This document shows positions 33,191 to 42,000 of a stretch of DNA of 64,000 nt, piece after piece (position 1 is the stretch's first letter; each line of letters begins with the position of its first letter). The notes under the pieces were generated by a model that was given only the letters and a program-made list of their open reading frames with translations, did not search any database and was not told the DNA's origin. A program made the translations under genes and the position numbers. Location of the stretch: assembly GCF_000447755.1 (NCBI RefSeq), contig NZ_AUNE01000052.1, forward strand, positions 62,001 through 126,000, given 5' to 3'. This DNA is from Bacteriovorax sp. BSW11_IV. GTDB lineage: Bacteria; Bdellovibrionota; Bacteriovoracia; Bacteriovoracales; Bacteriovoracaceae.

Positions 33191-33978
33191 AATAATTTAA
33201 GTAGGTCATGTCCTAAAAAGATTACTAATTCAATGGCGATAAGCCAGATAATAATCCACTCAAGTTTAGATGAGTGGCGGTGGTTTAGCTCTTCTGACAG
33301 GATACTTAGAAGTTGGTCAATGACTTCAAGTTTCTTGTTAACAACACTGAGACGATTTTCTACTTCGAGATAATTCTTTGTCTTCAAGTAGTAATCGTCT
33401 AGCTCAGGATATTCCCAGAAAAATTCAGGCTTATCTAGTAGGTCGTAGTGTAGGTTCACTCTCGACTTTTTCTGATAAAGGAGACCTCGCATTTGGCCCA
33501 TTTGTTTTTTTGTTAATTTAATTGTACCGCTAATTGAAAGCTCTCTTGGAATATGAGCAGTGTCTTCAATTGATTTTTGAATTGAAGTTTCCATTTGAGA
33601 GAGTTTCATTGATTGGGCCACTGCATGGGAAATGGCCAATTTCATGACTTTATTATTCTCTTTCAGATAGATATGATCATCTGAAACTTGAAATGAATCA
33701 TTGTTCGGACTGTATAGAAATTCATCAATACTTAATGAATCTTCTTTTACTGGAACATTCATAAAGCTTTTAATTTCTTCCTTAAATCCTACTATATCGA
33801 AGTCACCTTGTGACCAAGTTACTAGAACCCCATAGGGAAATAAGAAAATATCAGCGCCATCTCTATTTATAAAAATAGAGTCTTTAAATATTTTTATTGA
33901 ATATTTTTTTGCTAGTGATTCAGTTAATTCTTTAAAAGAAAAACTATCAGCTAAACAGTGTCCGACACATGAGTTCAT
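33187..33978 (-). CDS. RMD1/YagE-family (DUF155) protein
   Basis: A 263-residue protein with the DUF155 layout: an N-terminal mixed domain with DGADIFLFPYGVLVTWS, a long helical region (AISHAVAQSMKLSQMETSIQ; YLEVENRLSVVNKKLEVI) and one C-terminal membrane helix (IIIWLIAIELVIFLGHDLL). The yeast homologue Rmd1 and mitochondrial relatives have a structural or translation-related role; the bacterial function is not known. It starts in the ATGA overlap with the upstream 241-residue gene. Its stop shares CTAA with the convergent dinG. Confidence 0.82.
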   Translation of the reverse strand: MNSCVGHCLADSFSFKELTESLAKKYSIKIFKDSIFINRDGADIFLFPYGVLVTWSQGDFDIVGFKEEIKSFMNVPVKEDSLSIDEFLYSPNNDSFQVSDDHIYLKENNKVMKLAISHAVAQSMKLSQMETSIQKSIEDTAHIPRELSISGTIKLTKKQMGQMRGLLYQKKSRVNLHYDLLDKPEFFWEYPELDDYYLKTKNYLEVENRLSVVNKKLEVIDQLLSILSEELNHRHSSKLEWIIIWLIAIELVIFLGHDLLKLF

Positions 33979-34700
33979 TGTTCTTTATCCAAGTTGTTGA
34001 GGTACTTTATTTGTATCTTAGTTCCTTCAGGAGTTCTAACGAGATAGGGAATTGTTAAGTGTTGACTGAGCCAGATTCTCAAAGAGTCTTCGGTTTCGAC
34101 ACCTTCGAGCTGTTCTTGAACTTTATACTGTACACTTTGGACAGTATTTCCTTCAATGGTGAGGTTTTCTGTCGAGGTACTTTGTCTTTGAACAACAATA
34201 TTTTTAAAGACTGGCTCTTCTTCATATGTCCACAGGTTACGACTTACTAGAGTCGAGTAGTAGTTGCGTCCAGTATTTTCAAATTTTTTCGAGCGAATAA
34301 AAAGCATACAAGTACACATGGCCGGAGTGGCTATGTGAAATTTTGGGCTAGAAGGTAAAACAACTTTTTCTTCACCAGCTCTTGAGATGAATGAGTATTG
34401 AATACGTGTTGCCTTAGAATCAAAGAGAAAAAGTTCAGTGACTTTCTCTTCTCCAAGCGCACGATCAATGATGACCTTTTGCGGAATAAAATCTTTATTC
34501 ACAGTATAATCAACGTTGATATTGAGGAGTTCCCCTGTTGCAACGCGTGAAATTAGTTGAGATTGAAATGTCGTGGTGTAGTCTTTGCGATCTCGAAAGA
34601 CTTCAAATGTTTCTTCGCAATAGACATTATCATTACGTGTATAAGCGTAAGAGCCTCTAAAAACTTTATCTTCACTTTGTCTTTTTTTGAAATATCCCAT
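33975..34700 (-). CDS. Conserved-looking protein of unknown function
   Basis: A 241-residue cytoplasmic protein without signal or membrane segments, rich in beta-strand-like alternation (GSYAYTRNDNVYCEETFEVF, TTFQSQLISRVATGELLNINVDYTV). It looks like a single lipocalin- or START-like beta domain, but I recognise no family. Two close Cys (MCTCMLF, about residues 128-131) could bind metal. It is translated with the DUF155 gene through a 4-bp overlap, suggesting a joint role. The ATG at 34700 is preceded only by a weak Shine-Dalgarno. Confidence 0.6.
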   Translation of the reverse strand: MGYFKKRQSEDKVFRGSYAYTRNDNVYCEETFEVFRDRKDYTTTFQSQLISRVATGELLNINVDYTVNKDFIPQKVIIDRALGEEKVTELFLFDSKATRIQYSFISRAGEEKVVLPSSPKFHIATPAMCTCMLFIRSKKFENTGRNYYSTLVSRNLWTYEEEPVFKNIVVQRQSTSTENLTIEGNTVQSVQYKVQEQLEGVETEDSLRIWLSQHLTIPYLVRTPEGTKIQIKYLNNLDKEQ

Positions 34701-34807
34701 ACTTAAATTGTAATTGAGATTTAAAAAACTTGGAAGATAGCTTTTTGTGCAATGTGATTAAAGTGGAGTTCTTTTGTCGGGTGAGATTTGTCAAAAAATT
34801 TACAAAC

Positions 34808-34822
34808 AATTTCGAAGAAATT
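34808..34822. promoter_or_regulatory. Small inverted repeat in divergent promoter region
   Basis: AATTTC-GAA-GAAATT is a perfect 6-bp inverted repeat in the 172-bp region between two divergent genes, just upstream of a TACTAT box (34827-34832). It could be an operator. With 15 bases of AT-rich sequence, chance is a real alternative. Confidence 0.25.
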
Positions 34823-34872
34823 GAGTACTATAGTCAAAATACAAAAATTAATTTTATTTTCAAGAGGTAACA

Positions 34873-35232
34873 ATGGATAAGTATGTACTTTATCGAGTGA
34901 TGCACTTTGTAGCAATTTTCTTTTTCTTATCAGGTATTGGCGTAAGCTTTTTCGGCGGAGAAAAAACTCCAAAAATCACAAAGATCATTACAGGAATCGC
35001 CTCTCTACTCATTCTAGTTGGTGGTATGGGTCTAATTGTTTATGCTCTAGGAATCAAACACGCTGATAAATGGCCAGGTTTCTTACATGCTAAAGTTACA
35101 ATTTGGGCCATAGTGACTGTATTAGGACCTGTTTTAGCAAAACGTTTAACAAAATTTCGTCTTGCAGCGTTTTATGGTATTGTCATTCTGGCTTCATGTG
35201 CAGGATATTTAGCTGCAGCAAAACCATTTTAA
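34873..35232 (+). CDS. Four-helix membrane protein (SirB-like)
   Basis: A 119-residue inner-membrane protein with four predicted helices (about 8-26, 38-58, 68-85, 95-113). The first carries a conserved-looking His (RVMHFVAIFFF) and the loop before the third has the segment GFLHAKVTIW. The pattern of His in helices 1 and 3 resembles the SirB/CopD-like small membrane proteins and hints at haem or metal binding. The start is ATG 34873 with AGAGG upstream. The terminator-like hairpin at 35267 is its likely transcription end. Confidence 0.6.
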   Translation: MDKYVLYRVMHFVAIFFFLSGIGVSFFGGEKTPKITKIITGIASLLILVGGMGLIVYALGIKHADKWPGFLHAKVTIWAIVTVLGPVLAKRLTKFRLAAFYGIVILASCAGYLAAAKPF

Positions 35233-35252
35233 AACATAGCGAGTCTACATAA

Positions 35253-36566
35253 ATGAAGAACTTGGTGGCCCTAAATTTTAGGGCCCTTTTTTTATTCTCT
35301 ATTCCGAGTATTTTTGCCTCACTGCTTGAACCCTTGTCTGGAGTCGTGGACACGGCCTTAGTTGGTCGTATGAACACGCAGTGGCTCTCTGCCATGGGGA
35401 TCGCGGCCATTATTTTAAGTTCATTCACATGGATGTTTAATTTTTTAATTCACGCATCTACTCAAGGTGTTTCTGAGGCCTATGGGAAAAATGATTACTC
35501 GGAACTTTGTTCACGTATTAAAATCTCTACGCTGGTTGCCCTTATTCTCGGTATTTTGACTTCGATCATTCTTTATTTGATTAGAGTACCCCTGTATAAA
35601 TTCACTGGGGCCAGTGAATCACTTATTCCACTAGTAGATGAATATTTTTCAGTAAGAATACTTGGTCATACAGTGACTCTACTTTTTACCACTTCGCTGT
35701 CTCAACTTCGAGGCCTTGGTAAAGTTCGTGCAAGCTTTTTTATTGTGGGTCTTTCAACATTTTCAAATATAGTTCTCTCTTGGTATTTTCTTTATGTTCT
35801 TAAAATTGGTCTTAAAGGAGCAGCAATAGGAACTGTGCTAGGAAATGTTCTAGGATTAATCGCAACAATTGTTGTCCTTTCAAAAAGTGAGATCATTAAA
35901 GAATTTTTTAAGAACTCAAAATTTGAAAGAGAGGGGCTCTTTACATTTGGCAAGAATTCTTTGGATTTATTTGGGCGTTCATTTTCTTTAACGTCTTGTT
36001 TCTTTCTGTGTACTAAATTTGCTGCAGGACTTGGTGTAACTCAACTTGCGGCCCACCAAATCCTCTTGCAAGTTTGGCTCTTCAGCTCTTTTTTCATTGA
36101 TGGAGTAGCCATAACGGCCAATGTCGTTGGGGCAAATTTGAAGGCGAAAGGGGATAAGGAATCTTTGAGAAAAATGTCATCGATTCTTTTAGGACAAGGA
36201 TTTTTAATTGGTGTTTTTTTTAGTGCAACTTATTTTCTTTTCGATACTTATGTCCAGAGTCTGTTTACTACAGATAGTAAAGTCATAGAAGAGCTCGCAA
36301 AAGTATGGCCACTTATTGCCCTTACTCAGTGGTTTGCAAGTGTTGCCTATGTTTATGATGGACTGCTATTTGGATTTGGTGCCTTTGCCTTTATTCGTAA
36401 GCATATGATGATTGGAGTATTCGCAGTATTTCTGCCTCTTGCTCTACTTGTCTTTGTCTATGATAATTTACTCATACTGTGGATTGCATTGAGCGTTCTT
36501 CTTATCTATAGGGCCGCCAGTGGATTTTATAAAACGAGAAGCGAAGTAGGAGTGGCCCATGTCTAA
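35253..36566 (+). CDS. MATE-family efflux transporter
   Basis: A 437-residue inner-membrane protein with about twelve helices and the MATE signature near the N-terminus (FSIPSIFASLLEPLSGVVDTALVGRM) and again in the second half (GLGVTQLAAHQILLQVW). It belongs to the DinF-like branch, exporting organic cations or toxins in exchange for Na+ or H+. The start is ATG 35253; later starts would remove the conserved first helix. Oddly, a terminator-like hairpin with seven T residues occupies codons 5-14, and the Shine-Dalgarno is weak. Its stop overlaps the methyltransferase start by 8 bp. Confidence 0.9.
   Translation: MKNLVALNFRALFLFSIPSIFASLLEPLSGVVDTALVGRMNTQWLSAMGIAAIILSSFTWMFNFLIHASTQGVSEAYGKNDYSELCSRIKISTLVALILGILTSIILYLIRVPLYKFTGASESLIPLVDEYFSVRILGHTVTLLFTTSLSQLRGLGKVRASFFIVGLSTFSNIVLSWYFLYVLKIGLKGAAIGTVLGNVLGLIATIVVLSKSEIIKEFFKNSKFEREGLFTFGKNSLDLFGRSFSLTSCFFLCTKFAAGLGVTQLAAHQILLQVWLFSSFFIDGVAITANVVGANLKAKGDKESLRKMSSILLGQGFLIGVFFSATYFLFDTYVQSLFTTDSKVIEELAKVWPLIALTQWFASVAYVYDGLLFGFGAFAFIRKHMMIGVFAVFLPLALLVFVYDNLLILWIALSVLLIYRAASGFYKTRSEVGVAHV
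35267..35293 (+). terminator. Terminator-like hairpin inside the start of the MATE gene
   Basis: GGCCCTAAA (35267-35275) pairs with TTTAGGGCC (35277-35285), followed by C and seven T residues (35287-35293). It lies 35 bases after the stop of the upstream membrane-protein gene but within codons 5-14 of the MATE gene, so it may end upstream transcripts or attenuate the transporter. Confidence 0.65.
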
Positions 36567-37233
36567 AACAACAAAAAGAACCACTGGTGCAGTTGGCTTT
36601 GCTGATGAGTACTGGCAAGTCAATTATGCCTCACCTGAAGAAATGGACGGCATTGGTAATGTGCAATCTCATGTGGGTTATATTAAAAACTTATTTGGTC
36701 TCGAATTTATAGACGTGAGTAGTGTTATTGATTTCGGATTTGGTTTAGGTCATTTATTTGAAGGTGTCTTAAAAGAATTTATTCCCTTCAAAGCAGTTGG
36801 AGTTGAACCATCAGAGTTTGCTTTTAATGAAGTGAAAAAAAGAGATATTAATCCTGTTGAGAGTACTAAGCTTCAACTTTACAATACTGATATTATATCT
36901 TTTTGTAGAAAATATCCGTCTCTCAAAAGATTCGATCTAGGTATTTGTACTTCGGTTTTTCAATATTTGAATGATGATGAAATTGAAGAGGCCTTGGCCT
37001 TTATGGCATTGAAGTGTAAATATGTTTATTTCTCAGTGCCAACTGATATTGAGCTAAAGAGGCAAGTGGAAGAGTTAGAATTCTTCGATGAATATGCCAT
37101 TAGGCGCTCGAGGTCCAAGTATCAGAAGATGATTAAAAAACATTTTACCTTTGTGTCTTCCAGAGTACTGGAAAGTAAGATACACTTTGATGAAGAAACG
37201 ACTTCATTTACAGATTTATTATTTAGATTTTAG
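36559..37233 (+). CDS. Class I SAM-dependent methyltransferase
   Basis: A 224-residue methyltransferase. The glycine-rich SAM loop is VIDFGFGLGHLFEG (about residues 55-68); the acidic strand end follows as GVEPSEFA, and RFDLGICTSVFQYL is motif IV-like. The C-terminus lacks a known substrate-recognition domain. The start is ATG 36559 with GGAG upstream, overlapping the MATE stop by 8 bp, so the pair is coupled. The substrate is unknown; by context it might modify a small molecule handled by the transporter, but this is a guess. Confidence 0.75.
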   Translation: MSKTTKRTTGAVGFADEYWQVNYASPEEMDGIGNVQSHVGYIKNLFGLEFIDVSSVIDFGFGLGHLFEGVLKEFIPFKAVGVEPSEFAFNEVKKRDINPVESTKLQLYNTDIISFCRKYPSLKRFDLGICTSVFQYLNDDEIEEALAFMALKCKYVYFSVPTDIELKRQVEELEFFDEYAIRRSRSKYQKMIKKHFTFVSSRVLESKIHFDEETTSFTDLLFRF

Positions 37234-37242
37234 GGAGAGTCT

Positions 37243-37728
37243 ATGCAACATTGTCCATGTGGATCAGAACAAACTTTTGCAAATTGCTGTGAAAAATATA
37301 TTTCAGGAAAAGAAAGTGCTCCTACTGCTGAGATCTTAATGCGTTCTCGTTATAGTGCTTATGTTACTGGAAATATCGATTATATCGTGGCCACTCACCA
37401 TGAAAGAGATAGAGATGCACTAGAAGTTAATGAAATTAAAACTTGGTCTGAAAATTCAAAATGGCTAGGTCTTAAAATTGTCTCTACTGAAAAAGGTGGA
37501 GAAAAAGACACGGAAGGAAAAGTAGAGTTTATTGCAAACTTTGATATTGCTGGTTCAAAGCAGGCCCATCACGAAATGAGTGAATTTAAGAAAGTTGATG
37601 GAAAGTGGTACTTTGTTGATGGCCACCAAGTACACCAAAGCTATACAAGAAATTCTCCTAAGTTAGGAAGAAATGATCCTTGTTCATGCGGTTCAGGTAA
37701 GAAATTTAAAAAGTGCTGTGGGGCCTAA
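37243..37728 (+). CDS. YchJ-like protein with two SEC-C zinc motifs
   Basis: A 161-residue protein of the YchJ/UPF0225 family. It carries a SEC-C zinc motif at each end: [13 protein letters not shown] (residues 4-16) and [15 protein letters not shown] (near 146-160). The central NTF2-like domain contains [22 protein letters not shown], the family hallmark. SEC-C motifs are also found at the end of SecA; YchJ itself has no established function. The start is ATG 37243. Its stop shares CTAA with the convergent astacin-like gene. Confidence 0.92.
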   Translation: MQHCPCGSEQTFANCCEKYISGKESAPTAEILMRSRYSAYVTGNIDYIVATHHERDRDALEVNEIKTWSENSKWLGLKIVSTEKGGEKDTEGKVEFIANFDIAGSKQAHHEMSEFKKVDGKWYFVDGHQVHQSYTRNSPKLGRNDPCSCGSGKKFKKCCGA

Positions 37729-38705
37729 TCTACCCCACAGAAATTATGTTCGAATTGGTAGGCGGTATTGATATCTTCAAAACAGCCTACCGCAAATCCA
37801 TTGATGACAATTGTATAAGGCGCACTTGAACCACAAAGCTCTGAGCTTTCTGTGATCTCACAAATTTCATTTTTTAGACTTTCGCGAAATTCTATTTTTT
37901 CTTGTTCTACATCGATTTCATGCATTCTTTCTATTTGTTCTAAAGTTAATGGTTCTTTTTTTGGATAAATCTTAGCAATAAAGATTTTGTCGCTTAATGA
38001 AAGATTTAGCGAACCACTTGTTAGGGCATACCCATTGTTGAGTTTTGCTCCATCAATTGAGTTGTAGTGCATAATGGAGAAACGATCATATTGTGAAACT
38101 TCATTTTGATCATTTCTTTCTTCTCGCTTGAAATTAACGGAACATTCTTCTTTCTCTTTTATATTATAGAGTGCGCAAATTAATTTGAGTTGTTCTTCGT
38201 CTTCGTAGTAGTTTGTATCAGGGTGCTGATGTTCATGCTTTAAACCTAGTGCATGACCAATTTCATGAAGGATAACACCTTTCAATGACTGAATATGGTT
38301 GTCTGTTCCAATAGTCATAAAGGATTTAATAAATAAAGAATCATCGTAGCCATTTCCCAATTTTGAAGAACCGCCACTTGAAGAAGGATCAAATTTAACA
38401 AGAATAGTTTTTCTCCAGAATTTTGGAGTTAATAATCCTGTTCTCGTTTTATCAATTTTATGAAATTCAAAATTTAAGTTTATGTATTTTTCCCATTTTC
38501 TCGCTTGGGAAATAAAAATATCGATATGCTCTATTTTACTCTCTTCTAGAAATAAAAATTTTATTGTGGATTCATTTTTCCATTTGTTCTCTTTAGTAAG
38601 TACCTGTGAACTAACCTTTGTTTGATTTGATACCTGTTGATTTTCTTGTTGCTGCTGACAAGAAAGAAAAAAGAAAAGAGGTAAGAAAAGAAACATTTTG
38701 TTCAT
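37725..38705 (-). CDS. Astacin-like (M12A) zinc metallopeptidase lipoprotein
   Basis: A 326-residue lipoprotein: signal [16 protein letters not shown] with lipobox F-L-S-C, followed by a Gln-rich linker. The catalytic motif is [17 protein letters not shown] (about residues 147-163), the astacin pattern HExxHxxGxxHExxxPD with three zinc His and the extra Glu. The metzincin Met-turn is present as SIMHYNS about 45 residues later. The C-terminal about 80 residues hold three Cys. Being surface- or periplasm-anchored, it could cut prey or host proteins, or process envelope proteins. It starts divergently 340 bp from the fibre genes. Confidence 0.85.
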   Translation of the reverse strand: MNKMFLFLPLFFFLSCQQQQENQQVSNQTKVSSQVLTKENKWKNESTIKFLFLEESKIEHIDIFISQARKWEKYINLNFEFHKIDKTRTGLLTPKFWRKTILVKFDPSSSGGSSKLGNGYDDSLFIKSFMTIGTDNHIQSLKGVILHEIGHALGLKHEHQHPDTNYYEDEEQLKLICALYNIKEKEECSVNFKREERNDQNEVSQYDRFSIMHYNSIDGAKLNNGYALTSGSLNLSLSDKIFIAKIYPKKEPLTLEQIERMHEIDVEQEKIEFRESLKNEICEITESSELCGSSAPYTIVINGFAVGCFEDINTAYQFEHNFCGVD

Positions 38706-38836
38706 GACTGCTCCAAAGTTATTCAGAGGTTAAAAAGCAAGATATGGGCCAAAAAGTGTTCATATTCTTAGGGCAATAGTCCCTTAATATGTCCAGTTGA
38801 CCAGTAGTGTGTCAAAAAGCTAAACACAAAAGGAAT

Positions 38837-38917
38837 ATGAAATTTATGCGAGATTTTATAAGAACTAAGAAAATAAAGAGGGCCACGAGGAAAGTTGGCA
38901 GAATCAAAAGTCAGTAA
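38837..38917 (+). CDS. Possible small basic peptide, 26 residues
   Basis: ATG 38837 is preceded by AAAAGGA at 3-9 bases, a good ribosome-binding site, and opens 26 codons to TAA. The peptide (starting MKFMRDFIRTKKIKR) has 11 Lys/Arg residues and only one acidic residue. A peptide this short can arise by chance; only the strong Shine-Dalgarno and the composition support it. It lies just before the fibre promoter region. Confidence 0.3.
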   Translation: MKFMRDFIRTKKIKRATRKVGRIKSQ

Positions 38918-38987
38918 ATTTTAATGATTTCCAGATTTCAATGGTTTGTTAAAACAATAAAATAATTTTCACATATTCTCCTAAGTC

Positions 38988-39044
38988 ACCGATAAAATTA
39001 AAGCAGTTAACTTTTTTTTACTGCTGTACGTTGGTGGACATTAA
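38988..39044 (+). promoter_or_regulatory. Shared leader element of fibre gene 1
   Basis: ACCGATAA (38988-38995) matches the sigma-28 -10 element, but no good -35 lies 11 bases upstream. It is followed by a hairpin (GCAGTTAA pairing with TTACTGC) and TACGTTGGTGG directly before the TTG start. The order and sequence repeat upstream of fibre gene 3. GGTG can pair with the GGUGAU-complementary part of the 16S tail and may serve as the ribosome-binding site. Confidence 0.5.
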
Positions 39045-42000
39045 TTGAAATTATTTACCGTAATTCTATTTTTCTGCCTCTATCTTGCTCAAGTATTTGG
39101 GAGTGAAGGCATTTCATATTCTGGTCGTTTAGTGACGGCCAGTGGTGCTCCTATCTCTGGACCAGTTGATTTACGTTTTTCAATTATTGTTAACGATGGT
39201 TCTAGCGATAGCACGGCCTGTGGCCTTGTAATTAATAATGCCAACCTTTCAAATGGAGTTTTTAATGTAGAATTTGATTTTGGTTCGGCCTGTGTTGGCG
39301 CAACAAAATCTTTATCAGAAGTCCTCTCAGATGTTCAAAAAAATGGTCATACTGTTTATTTGCAAGTTGAAGATCTTACTCATTCAAAAATTTATTCAAA
39401 ACAAAAAATTCAATCAACTCCAAGGGCCCTTATTGCCAATAAAGTTGCTGAAGGTTCAATCGATCATCTTAGCTTTAAAGGAATTGCTGCAGTTTGCGGG
39501 GCAAACAAAGTTTTAAAAACAACTGCGAGTGGTGGGTTTATTTGTGATGATTATGTTGCAAGTGCTGGCGGGAGTGTTACTTCAGTAAGCGCTGATGCCA
39601 ATGGTGCCTTAACTGTCTCTGGTCCGGCCACTGATCCTGTCTTTGCCGTAAATGTCGATAATACAACTCTTGAAATTTCATCAAACGCTTTACAATTAAA
39701 GTCAGGGACTAATGGTAGTGTTCTTATGACAAATGGTTCAGGTATACCGACCTGGACAATGTTTGGAACTTGTCCAGCAGGTAGCTCTATTCGTGCCATC
39801 AATAATGATGGCACAGTGGTTTGTGAAGGTGATGACAATACAGTATTAAGCGCAGGTAATGGTATCGATGTTCTGTCTCTTGCTGGTGGAACAATTATGA
39901 TCGCCAACGATAGCGTTGATTCCTCAATGATAGCTGATGCTTCAATTGTTGATGGCGATATCAGTGCCAGTGCCAATATCGCCCAATCAAAGATTTCAAA
40001 CTTATCAACTGATCTTGCTAATAAAATTCCCACTAGTGCTCTTTCAACTGATTCAAACCTTGGGACAAGTGACTCTTTAATTCCTTCCCAGAATGCTATT
40101 AAAACTTATGTAGATGCTAGGGCGAGTCAGTGGGGAACAAATCTAACAGATATTTATTATGGTGTCGGAAAAGTGGGAATTGGGACAACTTCTCCTGTTC
40201 GCTTACTTCATGTTAATGAAGATACTAATACACAGGCGATGATTCGTATCGAGTCTGATCGTGATGGCCTAGGGGCCTCAACCGCCGTCTTAGAGTTGAT
40301 GGCACCTTCATCGCCAGCTCCTGCAAACAAAAAGAATTTTCAAATTATGAATGTAAACGGCACGACAGAAAATTACGTGGCCATTACATCTAATGATGAT
40401 GCCATGGGGAGTGCTTCTAAAATATTAAATATCACTCACTCTGGTAAAGTTGGGATTAATAATACAACTCCTAGTGAGGCACTTGATGTTTCGGGAAAAG
40501 TTAAGGCCAATGAGCTTTGTATTGGCGCTGATTGTCGCGCTGTTTGGCCAAGTGCAGGAGGAAGTGGAACAGTTACTTCTGTTACTGGAGGTAGCGGACT
40601 TACAGGGGGAACAATTACAAGCTCGGGGACACTTGCCGTTGATGTAGGAACAACTGCTGGAAAAATAGTCCAACTTGATGGGACTGGAAAACTTGCTACA
40701 AGTGTAGAAACGGATCCGACTGTTCAGGGCTTTGCAAAGTCGGCCCTTCCTACATGTGGTGTTGGACAGGTTTTAAAATCTAATGGAACAAGCTTTAGCT
40801 GTGTTACTGATGTTGATACAGATACCAATACAACTTATAGTGCAGGCACTGGACTTGATCTTACAAGTACAACTTTCTCTGTTGCAACAGGTGGGATTTC
40901 TAATTCTCATATTAATGCCGCTGCCGCTATTGATCAGTCAAAGATTAATGGATTAACAACTGATCTTGCTGCAAAGATGCCATTGAGCTACCTCAATACT
41001 AATACTGCCCTAGGAACAAGTGATGTTCTTGTTCCGTCTCAAAATGCCGTTAAAAACTATGTTGATGCTAGAGCAAGTCAATGGACTAATAGTGGTGCAA
41101 ATATTTATTTCAATACAGGAAAGGTTAGTGTCGGGACTCCAACAATTGGAGCTAGTGAACACTTTAGAGTCAATGCACCTGCGAATAGCTATAGTGCAAC
41201 GTTCTCAAGTCCAAATGATACTTGGATGGCCGTTGAATTTGAAAATACCTCAAGTGGTGCCACATGGGAATCTGCTGTAACGGGATCGACTTCTCATGCA
41301 GGAATGCCGGCAGGTTCATATTATATTTGGGAACAAAATAATATTGGTTCTGGCACTGGAGCACGAGTTGTCGTTGCCCCTGGTGGAAACGTTGGGATCG
41401 GAGTTGCTGCTCCAACAGAGAAGTTGCAAGTAAATGGTAAAGTGAAGGGGACTGAGCTTTGTATTGGAACTGATTGTCGAGCAGCATGGCCAAGTGCCGG
41501 AGGTTCTGGAACAGTCACTTCTGTTGCAACGGGCACAGGACTTACTGGCGGTCCAATCACAAGTTCTGGAACACTTGCTGTTGATGTGGGGACAACTGCT
41601 GGGAAAATTGTACAACTTGATGGATCTGGAAAACTCGCAACAAGTGTAGAAACAGACCCAACGGTACAGGCCTTTGCAAAATCGGCACTACCAACTTGTA
41701 ATGCCGGTGAGGTTTTAAAATCTAATGGCACAAGTTTTAGCTGTGTTACAGATATTGATACAGATACGAATACTACTTACAGTGCATCTACTGGCTTAAG
41801 TTTAACAGGAACTGCTTTTTCAGTTGCTGCTCAAGGGATATTAGATACAAACTTAAGTGGTCTTTCTTCAAGTTGTGGCAATGGACAAATACTTCTTACA
41901 AATGGACTTGGCTCTTTTTATTGTGGTGATAGACACTGGAGTGAAAACTCTGGAGATCTATTCTTTAATACAGGAAGCGTGGCCATTGGAGGAACGACTC

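Larger units (their letters stand above)
38706..39044. other. Intergenic region before the fibre genes
   Basis: This 339-bp AT-rich gap separates the astacin-like gene (-) from the first fibre gene (+). It contains a possible 26-codon basic ORF (38837-38917), an ACCGATAA box (38988-38995) matching the sigma-28 -10, and the hairpin/TACGTTGGTGG leader shared with the other fibre genes. No RNA gene or mobile element was seen. Confidence 0.6.

Noticed and set aside
34721-34972. Open reading frame on the minus strand across the divergent promoter
   Set aside because: It overlaps the SirB-like gene and the promoter region, has no ribosome-binding site, and reads as low-complexity residues.
38969-38995. 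Full FliA promoter for fibre gene 1
   Set aside because: The -10 (ACCGATAA) is good, but the bases 11 upstream read TCACATAT, which does not match TAAAGTTT. Only the -10-like box is claimed.
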